A stretch of 31,090 nucleotides of DNA from a virus, in the IMG/VR virus record IMGVR_UViG_3300025168_000389, positions 1 to 31,090 of that record; one strand, given 5' to 3'. Shown in pieces: positions 1 to 4,992 of this stretch. The notes beneath the pieces are model-generated. The model was not told the origin of the DNA. It ran no database searches and saw only the letters and a program-made list of their open reading frames with translations. Position 1 is the stretch's first letter, and the number at the start of each line of letters is the position of its first letter. The position numbers and the translations under genes are program-made.

Positions 1-1
1 A

Positions 2-238
2 ATAGTAATTGGGTTACTAATAGGTGCTGCAGCGATGCACTTTAAAAACTCAAAAGATTTAGGAGTAGTTAATACTACGTTAGAAGCAACACAAGAAAAA
101 TTAAAGTCAGTTACACATAAGTTATATAAGAGACGTTCGACTTATAAAAAGAAACCAAACGGATCAAATGGCAAAAAAGCAGTCAAGAAGACAGCGCGTA
201 AAAAAGCAGTCACCAACACTAAAAAAACAAATATCTAG
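2..238 (+). CDS. Partial small membrane-anchored basic protein (5' end outside window)
   Basis: The frame is already open at the first bases of the window, so the true start lies upstream. The visible part begins with a hydrophobic stretch (IVIGLLIGAAAMHF) that looks like the end of a transmembrane or signal-anchor helix. A short helical segment follows, then a very lysine/arginine-rich tail up to the TAA at 236-238. A start at the in-frame ATG at 35 would cut off the hydrophobic segment, so I prefer the longer, truncated reading. Its last 71 bases overlap the next gene in another frame. I do not recognise a family. It may be a small inner-membrane phage protein, but the function is unknown. 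Confidence 0.5.
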   Translation: MVIGLLIGAAAMHFKNSKDLGVVNTTLEATQEKLKSVTHKLYKRRSTYKKKPNGSNGKKAVKKTARKKAVTNTKKTNI

Positions 239-632
239 TAATCTTTCTAAACGAGCTAATAAGCTTTTAGAGCATTACGAGAATGTTGAAGCACTTGGTA
301 AAGTAGGTGAATCTAATTCAGAATCATCTCAGCTATTGAGTAAGCTTGGTGATATATTTAATATTTCAGAAGAGATACCTACAGATACCTTCAGCACTAA
401 AGTTGAGGGTGTTTTAGGTAAATTAAAAACTCTTAAACAATTAATTATATATAATATAGCGTGTACAGAGGATAAAAAAAATTTTGATACTGAAGAGTAT
501 CGATCAGATCGAATGTTTGTTACGGATACAGTGTTTAAGATACACGCTACTAGTGAAGTAGATAATGGAGATCTTAAAGTTATGAATACATTATATAAAA
601 AACATAAACGTGTTAAACAATTATTTGATTAA
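168..632 (+). CDS. Hypothetical protein, basic N-terminus
   Basis: This 154-residue protein starts at an ATG inside the preceding gene (71-nt overlap). The first 30 residues are strongly basic, and the rest is a mixed acidic/helical protein without transmembrane segments. No later in-frame Met offers a sensible alternative start before residue about 115, so the long overlap seems real unless a non-ATG start is used. The basic leader followed by an acidic helical body could suit a nucleic-acid- or virion-associated protein, but no motif supports this. Unrecognised. Confidence 0.6.
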   Translation: MAKKQSRRQRVKKQSPTLKKQISSNLSKRANKLLEHYENVEALGKVGESNSESSQLLSKLGDIFNISEEIPTDTFSTKVEGVLGKLKTLKQLIIYNIACTEDKKNFDTEEYRSDRMFVTDTVFKIHATSEVDNGDLKVMNTLYKKHKRVKQLFD

Positions 633-661
633 AAGTTACTAATTATTATAAAGGGAATATT

Positions 662-715
662 ATGATACATAGATTTATGATACCAAGAACTGCCCACTGT
701 AAGGCTGGATGTTGA
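662..715 (+). CDS. Possible 17-residue micro-ORF with its own ribosome binding site
   Basis: ATG at 662 follows the purine-rich AAAGGGA by about 6 nt and reads MIHRFMIPRTAHCKAGC before TGA at 713-715. The next gene starts at GTG 717, one base after this stop, so ribosomes ending here could reinitiate there. It could be a real microprotein, a leader peptide that couples translation, or chance. No homology can be judged at this length. Confidence 0.3.
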   Translation: MIHRFMIPRTAHCKAGC

Positions 716-716
716 C

Positions 717-977
717 GTGGATAGTTTTAATGAACCTATAGAGAGGTTTGGTGACTCAGATCAAGATTTAGAGCTACTAGAGGCTGCTATGAACAATACT
801 TATGAGTATTTAGTAAGCGAAATAGATATGCAAGATTTACCTGAAGGTACTTGGATGCTCAAACGCCCTAGAAGGGTTTCAACTATAGACGAATTAATAG
901 AATATTTTCAGCACCCAGATCGTGAAGAGTATGAAAAGTGTGCCGAACTTACTAAAATAAAACAAACAATAAATTGA
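717..977 (+). CDS. Hypothetical acidic small protein
   Basis: This is an 86-residue acidic protein. The GTG at 717 has no strong ribosome binding site of its own but lies directly after the stop of the micro-ORF, which suits translational coupling; an ATG at 789 is the alternative start. The C-terminal part (TIDELIEYFQHPDREEYEKC and on) resembles the short helical ending of many phage hypothetical proteins with a 'YF...EEYEKCA' pattern. No catalytic motif is seen. The stop codon lies at the edge of the tmRNA acceptor piece, so the gene and the RNA abut or overlap by a few bases. Confidence 0.6.
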   Translation: MDSFNEPIERFGDSDQDLELLEAAMNNTYEYLVSEIDMQDLPEGTWMLKRPRRVSTIDELIEYFQHPDREEYEKCAELTKIKQTIN

Positions 978-1034
978 CCGCTAGTACTTTTATTAGCTGC
1001 TCTTTTGGACGAGGGTTCGAAACCCTCCACCTCC
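975..1034 (+). ncRNA. tmRNA acceptor piece (3' half, placed upstream)
   Basis: Contains the helix 2 3' strand (segments near 975-979, 988-993 and 1000-1005), the GGAC that precedes the T stem in E. coli tmRNA as well, the T arm and the acceptor strand. The discriminator would be A1035. The genomic bases after it are CTA rather than CCA, so CCA would have to be added after cleavage, as is usual for permuted tmRNA. The 5' end is uncertain because it meets the end of the upstream gene. Confidence 0.8.
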
Positions 1035-1053
1035 ACTAAACAATTTACATCAT
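1035..1053 (+). other. Intervening segment between tmRNA halves
   Basis: These 19 bases join the acceptor 3' strand to the acceptor 5' strand. In the precursor they would form the loop closed by the seven-base-pair acceptor stem and be removed by tRNA-type processing (RNase P at the 5' end, 3' trimming plus CCA addition), as inferred for known permuted tmRNA genes. Confidence 0.7.
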
Positions 1054-1190
1054 GGGGGTGACTGGCTTTGACAGAGAGATAAGGATTTAAGGAAGGTCAC
1101 GCATAACAGGCGAACATGTTGAAATGGCAATGGCGGCTTAATTAAGCTCCCAGAACCGAACGGCATTAACAGGGCAAGTCGTATAAGCCC
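1054..1190 (+). ncRNA. tmRNA coding piece (5' half, placed downstream)
   Basis: Starts with GGGGGTGACTGGCTTTGACA, a typical tmRNA 5' end, then the helix 2 5' strand and the tag frame. Only 55 nt separate the 5' end from the resume codon (89 nt in E. coli), so a full pseudoknot 1 does not fit. After the tag stop, GGCTT-AATT-AAGCT can form a helix 5 equivalent around the stop codon, and GGGC (1172-1175) can pair with GCCC (1187-1190), with CCC at 1149-1151 as a possible pseudoknot partner. The 3' end is a guess. Confidence 0.75.
1109..1141 (+). other. tmRNA proteolysis tag frame, GEHVEMAMAA-stop
   Basis: Resume codon GGC at 1109, then GAA CAT GTT GAA ATG GCA ATG GCG GCT and TAA at 1139-1141. 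The end -AMAA matches the hydrophobic/Ala-Ala ending that ClpXP and ClpAP recognise, and the G-E start with -AMAA/-ALAA end is the pattern I know for Bacteroidota tags. Positions -5 and -4 before the resume codon are T and A, as in E. coli (U85, A86). Confidence 0.75.
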
Positions 1191-1221
1191 GGTGGAGGTG
1201 GACCTTTATAAGGTGAATATT

Positions 1222-1944
1222 ATGATTAGCAGACCAATGGTATCCAAAGAGTTAAAATGTAACGGTAAGTTATATAAATTAGAGATGTGGGGTGCTCCTT
1301 ATGACGATGATGATATTACTGATAACCTTCCGTCTGTTAATGGTAGCATAGATAACTATAGGAACCATAACGCACGTAAAGAGTTTTTTAATGAAGTGGA
1401 TATGAAAGGTAGTTGGACACCTTCCTCTACTTCGAAGTATACTAAAGATTTTCAACTTTGGTTTGATACATTGTCTGTTGATAAACAGCGAGAGTATGTC
1501 AAAGCTATAGATGAATCTAATCGCGTTATTATATCTATGGTGTGGGATATTCTTCAATCCAAAGACAGGTATGAACTGTTTAATAATAATCTACGTCAGT
1601 TTAGCAATTGGTTTACTAACCTAGATGTAAGTGATGTTGATTTTTATATGTCACGTATAATGAGTAAGCGTAGGTTAATGCCCAAAGAGTTTAGGTCAGA
1701 ACCAGGAATGCTATCAGAGGATCAAGTAACAGTATTATTACAAGAGGTTTATGATAGTATAGATGATGATCTTGTAAGGGCTACATCTATTAATGGATTG
1801 CTCTGCATAAGCTGTACTGATGAAGATAGGTTAAAAAAAGCTAAAACACATATGGTACGTCACGGTAGTATATTACGTGATTATCGAAAAAAGGAAAATG
1901 CTAACGGTAGAGTGATATATACTTATATATTCTCTAAACCATAA
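1222..1944 (+). CDS. Hypothetical protein
   Basis: 240 residues from the ATG at 1222, which has AAGGTG seven bases upstream. An in-frame GTG at 1192 would extend the protein into the tmRNA 3' region and is less likely. The protein is soluble and mixed-charge, with an acidic segment (YDDDDITDN) near residue 30, a Trp-rich middle, and a C-terminal part (LLCISCTDEDRLKKAKTHMV) that could be a small alpha/beta domain with a Cys pair. The ending NGRVIYTYIFSKP resembles beta strands of winged-helix-like domains, but this is weak. Unrecognised. It sits between the tmRNA and the secreted-protein operon. Confidence 0.65.
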   Translation: MISRPMVSKELKCNGKLYKLEMWGAPYDDDDITDNLPSVNGSIDNYRNHNARKEFFNEVDMKGSWTPSSTSKYTKDFQLWFDTLSVDKQREYVKAIDESNRVIISMVWDILQSKDRYELFNNNLRQFSNWFTNLDVSDVDFYMSRIMSKRRLMPKEFRSEPGMLSEDQVTVLLQEVYDSIDDDLVRATSINGLLCISCTDEDRLKKAKTHMVRHGSILRDYRKKENANGRVIYTYIFSKP

Positions 1945-1960
1945 TTAAAGGAGAAGCACT

Positions 1961-2530
1961 ATGAATTACAAAGAAAACAAACAAGTATTATTAGCGTTAT
2001 TTATCACAATGATAATGATGACAACTACCATATTTACATTTGGTCAGACAACAATTAATCCAGATACTGTATGTGCAAATGCAACAGGTGAGCAGTATTA
2101 TGTTGCAGTCACACCTACATCAACTTATCAATGGACGGTAGCAGGTGGTGGTGGTGTTTTACAGACTGGTCAAACTACAAGTTCTATTACAGTAGATTGG
2201 GGTGGTGTTTCCGGTCTCTACCCTAACGCGGTTGAAGTAATAGAATCCAATGCAGCTGGGTGTCCTGGTATACCACAGCTACTAGATGTATTTATTTTGG
2301 ACCTATCCGGTAATGTTATAGGACCATTTTGCCCAGGTGATCCAACTACACCATTGATAGGGAGTCCTGCAGGAGGGTCATGGTCAGGTACAGGAGTAGT
2401 AGGTAATAATTTCCAACCATCTACAGGTGTTGGTAATTATGTATTAACGTATTCTATGGCTGGATGTAATACAACAATAAATGTAATAGTTAATAATGGA
2501 CCCGTTACTGGTCCAATCCAACATTTTTAA
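1961..2530 (+). CDS. Secreted PKD/Ig-like protein, Bacteroidota type
   Basis: 189 residues. The N-terminus carries an export signal (residues about 8-29, hydrophobic, ending in TFGQ, a common Bacteroidota signal peptide end). A PKD-like beta-sandwich typical of marine Bacteroidota surface proteins follows: VCANATGEQYYV, then YQWTVAGGGG and ITVDWGG (residues about 35-105), then a second Ig-like unit with GSWSGTG and a Gly/Thr-rich composition. It ends in GPIQHF. AAAGGAG lies upstream of the ATG. It is the first of three adjacent exported proteins, probably one operon. It could be a cell-surface protein made during infection or a virion decoration; the signal peptide favours export. Confidence 0.75.
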   Translation: MNYKENKQVLLALFITMIMMTTTIFTFGQTTINPDTVCANATGEQYYVAVTPTSTYQWTVAGGGGVLQTGQTTSSITVDWGGVSGLYPNAVEVIESNAAGCPGIPQLLDVFILDLSGNVIGPFCPGDPTTPLIGSPAGGSWSGTGVVGNNFQPSTGVGNYVLTYSMAGCNTTINVIVNNGPVTGPIQHF

Positions 2531-2531
2531 T

Positions 2532-3062
2532 ATGAGATGGTGGGTATTAATATTATTGCCCTTTCACCTATTAGCTCAAGAGACCTATAACGATTGTGAA
2601 AATATGCAACCACAATCCTATCAAGTAGATTATGATGCTGATAAGAACTATTATTGGTCAATATCTAACGGAGATGTGATTTCTACCTTCAACAATACAA
2701 TTACTGTACAATGGCCTGATAGTGCAGGAGAGTACTTCATTTCAGTTTATACGATGAGATTTGGATGTGAAGGAGATACTTCTCGATATCAAGTGGTTAT
2801 AGATCCTTGCCCTTATGCTACTCTATTTTTTCCAAATTCATTTACTCCTAACGGAGATGGTATAAATGAGCAGTATAGTGTAGGTGGTAGATCGGTAGAT
2901 GATATAGAATATATCGCAATCTATAATAGATGGGGTCAAAGAATATTTGAAGCTAATAGCAACATACCATGGGATGGTAATGATAGCCCTATAGGTATCT
3001 ACACCATAAATGTTTTTATAAAAAATAATAGGTTTGTTAGACCTATAACATTAGTAAGATGA
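2532..3062 (+). CDS. Secreted protein with gliding-motility/T9SS C-terminal domain (CHU_C type)
   Basis: 176 residues from the ATG at 2532, two bases after the previous stop. This start gives a clean signal peptide (MRWWVLILLPFHLLAQ), whereas the in-frame ATG at 2496 would place extra residues before it. Residues about 20-95 repeat the PKD-like pattern of the previous protein (YYWSISNG, TITVQWPDSAGEY, FGCEGDT). Residues about 97-176 match the gliding-motility-associated C-terminal domain: FFPNSFTPNGDGINEQY, then IYNRWGQRIFE, WDGN and IGIYTINVFIK. In Bacteroidota this domain directs type IX secretion (type B sorting). A phage-borne copy implies use of the host's own export system. Confidence 0.85.
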   Translation: MRWWVLILLPFHLLAQETYNDCENMQPQSYQVDYDADKNYYWSISNGDVISTFNNTITVQWPDSAGEYFISVYTMRFGCEGDTSRYQVVIDPCPYATLFFPNSFTPNGDGINEQYSVGGRSVDDIEYIAIYNRWGQRIFEANSNIPWDGNDSPIGIYTINVFIKNNRFVRPITLVR

Positions 3063-3625
3063 AAAAATTAATAATTATATTAGGTTTATTCTTTAACTTA
3101 AATGCTAACTCACAATGCATTAATACTCAGATAGGTAGTATGACTCCTGCTGGACCGTATGCTCCAGGTCAGGTTGTAACTGTTACATATACATTAGGTA
3201 ACTTTACAGGAATTAATATAAACTGGATACATGCATTTCAAATTAATCTATCACCAAGTTGGATCAATCTCACTCCAATAACTACTCCACTTAACCCTAA
3301 TGGATCAACTGGTAATTGGTTATGGGATTTGCAGCATACATTTATTGGTGGTCTAAACTTTGGACCAGGATGGAGATTTGTTAATACATCAGATCCTGAT
3401 TGGGGCACATCATCTCAAGGACCGTTTACAATGAGCTTTCAAGTAACAGTAGGACCTACATGTACTGCTGATAATCTAAATATTAGCATGTTAGTAATAG
3501 ATGATTGTACAACTGGTGGGTGGACTGGAGGTGGTGGAGCCTGTTGTACGGACCCGGCATTTCAAATATACAGCGGAATTGTATCTGTTCCTAGTGTACT
3601 TACAACACCTATAATTCATTATTAA
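3059..3625 (+). CDS. Secreted beta-rich protein
   Basis: 188 residues. Its ATG overlaps the previous stop (ATGA), so it is translationally coupled. The signal peptide is MKKLIIILGLFFNLNANSQ followed by C, which could be a lipoprotein-like or ordinary cleavage end. The mature part is Gly/Thr/Asn/Trp-rich and beta-type, with a TPAGPYAPGQVVTVTYTL strand pair at the start and a Gly-rich, Cys-containing loop (GGWTGGGGACCTDPAF) near the end. It ends in TTPIIHY, like the GPIQHF end of the first protein in the cluster. It looks like a Bacteroidota surface protein; the exact role is unknown. Confidence 0.75.
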   Translation: MKKLIIILGLFFNLNANSQCINTQIGSMTPAGPYAPGQVVTVTYTLGNFTGININWIHAFQINLSPSWINLTPITTPLNPNGSTGNWLWDLQHTFIGGLNFGPGWRFVNTSDPDWGTSSQGPFTMSFQVTVGPTCTADNLNISMLVIDDCTTGGWTGGGGACCTDPAFQIYSGIVSVPSVLTTPIIHY

Positions 3626-3626
3626 G

Positions 3627-3657
3627 TTGCATGTTTAATATTTTTTTCGTATATTTA
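3627..3657 (+). promoter_or_regulatory. Promoter of the TTG-N19-TATATTTA class, upstream of hsp20
   Basis: TTGC at 3627-3630, 19 nt spacer, TATATTTA at 3650-3657 preceded by the shared TTTTCG. This fits the Bacteroidota promoter (TTTG, 19-20 nt, TAnnTTTG). Unlike the other three copies it leaves a leader of roughly 80 nt before the heat-shock gene, and that leader contains a hairpin. Confidence 0.65.
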
Positions 3658-3663
3658 TATTAA

Positions 3664-3696
3664 ATAACTTATTGATACTGCGGGTCAGCAAGTTAT
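3664..3696 (+). promoter_or_regulatory. Hairpin in the hsp20 leader
   Basis: ATAACTT (3664-3670) pairs with AAGTTAT (3690-3696), closing a 19-nt loop that holds the GC-rich TGCGGGTCAGC. The hairpin lies between promoter and start codon, so it could act as a thermosensor-like or long-range pairing element; that role is inference. Confidence 0.4.
3679..3689 (+). repeat. Left copy of 11-bp inverted repeat flanking hsp20 and DUF2061 genes
   Basis: TGCGGGTCAGC; its exact reverse complement is at 4410-4420. It is GC-rich in an AT-rich region and lies in the loop of the leader hairpin. Confidence 0.6.
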
Positions 3697-3744
3697 ATTA
3701 AAACAATAATGTTTAATAATTAAAATTATCTAAGGAGATTTATT

Positions 3745-4158
3745 ATGGGAAATTTAACACCATTCGGCACATCGCCATTCGACGTCCTTTTTAAGGACTT
3801 TTTCAAAGCAGACGTAGATTATCAGTTTGCAGACACAACTAAACTTAACCACCCAGTAGATATATATGAGGCCAGAGATGGACTTAATATAGATATCGCT
3901 TGTGTTGGTTTAACTAAAGAAGATATTGAGCTCACTATTGAGGGAGATGTACTTCGAGTAGAATATAAAAAAGAAGCTGGCCATAACGGGGCAGAATATA
4001 TTCAAAGAAATATAGCTAAACGAGCGTTTAACTTTGGATGGAGAATTAGTAGAAGGTTTGATTTATCAGTACTTGAAGCTAATTTAGAGAACGGTTTACT
4101 TCACTTATATGCACCACTTGCTGATGAAGCTAAACCAAAATCTATAACTATTAAGTAG
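3745..4158 (+). CDS. hsp20: Small heat-shock protein, Hsp20/alpha-crystallin family
   Basis: 137 residues, a normal length for the family. ATP-independent holdase chaperone that binds unfolding proteins as oligomers. The alpha-crystallin domain spans residues about 35-125: PVDIYEARDGLNIDIACVGL, ELTIEGDVLRVEY, and the diagnostic AnLENGLLhLyaP near residues 112-124. The C-terminal I-x-I anchor is present as SITIK. AAGGAG lies before the ATG. Hsp20 genes are common in marine T4-like phages, where they may help virion protein folding or host stress handling. It is probably co-transcribed with the DUF2061 protein from the promoter at 3627-3657. Confidence 0.92.
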   Translation: MGNLTPFGTSPFDVLFKDFFKADVDYQFADTTKLNHPVDIYEARDGLNIDIACVGLTKEDIELTIEGDVLRVEYKKEAGHNGAEYIQRNIAKRAFNFGWRISRRFDLSVLEANLENGLLHLYAPLADEAKPKSITIK

Positions 4159-4166
4159 AGTTTATT

Positions 4167-4406
4167 ATGATGATGTTTGCTAGTAAAAAAAGAAGTTTAT
4201 TAAAGACTTTAAGTTGGAGGACAATTGCCAGCTTAGATACTCTTTTACTAACTTGGCTTGTAACAGGCAGTATTACTGCTGGTTTAACAGTCAGCGGTCT
4301 AGAGATACTTACAAAAATGATTTTGTACTATTTCCATGAACGTGCTTGGATACGAAACAAATATGGAATAGACAAAAACGTAAAAAAGGTTATAGAAAAA
4401 AATTAA
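4167..4406 (+). CDS. DUF2061-type small membrane protein
   Basis: 79 residues. KRSLLKTLSWRTIASLDTLL followed by WLVTGS and a second hydrophobic stretch (AGLTVSGLEILTKMILYYFHERAW) matches the DUF2061 predicted-membrane family, which occurs in many bacteria and marine phages. Two short transmembrane helices are likely. Biochemical function is not known for the family. It starts 8 nt after the hsp20 stop, so same operon. Confidence 0.8.
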   Translation: MMMFASKKRSLLKTLSWRTIASLDTLLLTWLVTGSITAGLTVSGLEILTKMILYYFHERAWIRNKYGIDKNVKKVIEKN

Positions 4407-4409
4407 AAA

Positions 4410-4420
4410 GCTGACCCGCA
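4410..4420 (+). repeat. Right copy of 11-bp inverted repeat
   Basis: GCTGACCCGCA, exact reverse complement of 3679-3689, just after the DUF2061 gene. TGAC/GTCA (4412-4415 and 4422-4425) could also form a tiny local stem. See the left copy. Confidence 0.6.
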
Positions 4421-4440
4421 CGTCAATTTAACAATACTAT

Positions 4441-4671
4441 ATGAAAAAAAAAGTTTGGCAGTATGATAATGAATACTGGATTATACACAGATCTATATCT
4501 GAACATCAAATGATCCCTAAATCGCACGGAATTAATTCTGATGATATTAATAAAATGGTTAGAGTCTGGGTTGAATGGTTACGTGATAATTGTGTAAATA
4601 TTGAGAAGGTATTTCATAAAGATGGTAGGTTTTTATTTTGTGAACAAATTAAATCAGTAGAAAGTTTATAA
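4441..4671 (+). CDS. Hypothetical protein
   Basis: 76 residues, soluble, rich in aromatic residues (VWQYDNEYWIIHRS, VRVWVEWL). No clear Shine-Dalgarno precedes the ATG and no known motif is visible. Codon use is like its neighbours. Unrecognised. Confidence 0.55.
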   Translation: MKKKVWQYDNEYWIIHRSISEHQMIPKSHGINSDDINKMVRVWVEWLRDNCVNIEKVFHKDGRFLFCEQIKSVESL

Positions 4672-4816
4672 AATAGTTGCTTTTTCGAAATATTTTAATT
4701 ATATTCTATAATTTATATAGTAATAATTAAATATAATAATAATAAAAATAATAATAATTAAATATAATTTTAATAAATAATATATTAAGTGATAATTATA
4801 ATAAAGAAATATATAT
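4672..4816 (+). repeat. Intergenic AT-only tract with 17-nt direct repeat
   Basis: About 145 bases, nearly pure A/T after 4690. TAATAATTAAATATAAT occurs at 4721-4737 and again at 4752-4768, with AATAAT triplets between. A degenerate copy of the phage promoter box (TTTTTCGAAATATTTTA) lies at 4681-4697 but lacks a TTG at the right distance. No gene is seen here. Confidence 0.5.
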
Positions 4817-4990
4817 ATGAAGTATAAAGATCAAATACAAACTAGGTGCGAAGCTACCAATAATATCCTTGCAACATTAAAGAGAGGGTTAGAGTCTGAT
4901 GCTATCTCTAAAAAAGAAGCAATTAATATTATTATCAAGTTACAATCAATAAATAAACAAATAGAAAACTTTACTGAATTAGAAGGATAG
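4817..4990 (+). CDS. Small helical hypothetical protein
   Basis: 57 residues starting MKYKDQIQTRCEATNNILAT and ending TAG at 4988-4990, two bases before the next ATG. Predominantly helical and charged (KKEAINIIIKLQSINKQIE), possibly a coiled-coil partner. The tight spacing to the following membrane protein suggests one transcript. It has the size and composition of small phage proteins of the type seen in T4-like genomes, but I do not recognise it. Confidence 0.55.
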   Translation: MKYKDQIQTRCEATNNILATLKRGLESDAISKKEAINIIIKLQSINKQIENFTELEG

Positions 4991-4992
4991 CG

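Larger units (their letters stand above)
970..1190 (+). ncRNA. ssrA: tmRNA, circularly permuted (two-piece) arrangement
   Basis: tmRNA rescues stalled ribosomes: its tRNA-like end is charged with alanine and its internal frame adds a degradation tag. Here both halves of the tRNA-like domain are present but in swapped order. Upstream are a perfect T arm (stem GAGGG 1011-1015 with CCCTC 1023-1027, loop TTCGAAA) and, directly joined to it, the acceptor 3' strand CACCTCC (1028-1034). Downstream is the acceptor 5' strand GGGGGTG (1054-1060), which pairs with it over seven base pairs (one G-U). The D-loop-like ACTGGCTTTGACAG follows, as at tmRNA 5' ends. Helix 2 can form between 1073-1078 and 1000-1005, 1079-1084 and 988-993, and 1095-1099 and 975-979. 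The tag frame is at 1109-1141. No conventional T arm lies downstream of the tag, so an unpermuted reading is not available. Outer ends are approximate. Confidence 0.85.

Noticed and set aside
970-1040. Conventional tRNA with the T arm at 1011-1027
   Set aside because: No 5' acceptor strand pairing with CACCTCC, nor D and anticodon arms, lies in the 60 bases upstream; the partner strand is downstream at 1054-1060.
1192-1944. GTG at 1192 as gene start
   Set aside because: It lies in the tmRNA 3' region and has no ribosome binding site; ATG 1222 has AAGGTG at a suitable distance.
2496-2531. ATG at 2496 as start of the T9SS-domain protein
   Set aside because: It overlaps the previous gene and puts 12 residues ahead of a clean signal peptide that begins at ATG 2532.
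3621-3625. Frameshift or broken gene between the secreted proteins
   Set aside because: Each of the three has its own signal peptide, start and stop, so they are separate genes rather than one disrupted protein.
4681-4697. Fifth copy of the phage promoter box
   Set aside because: The box differs (TTTTTCGAAATATTTTA) and no TTG lies about 19 nt upstream; the next gene is 120 nt away.
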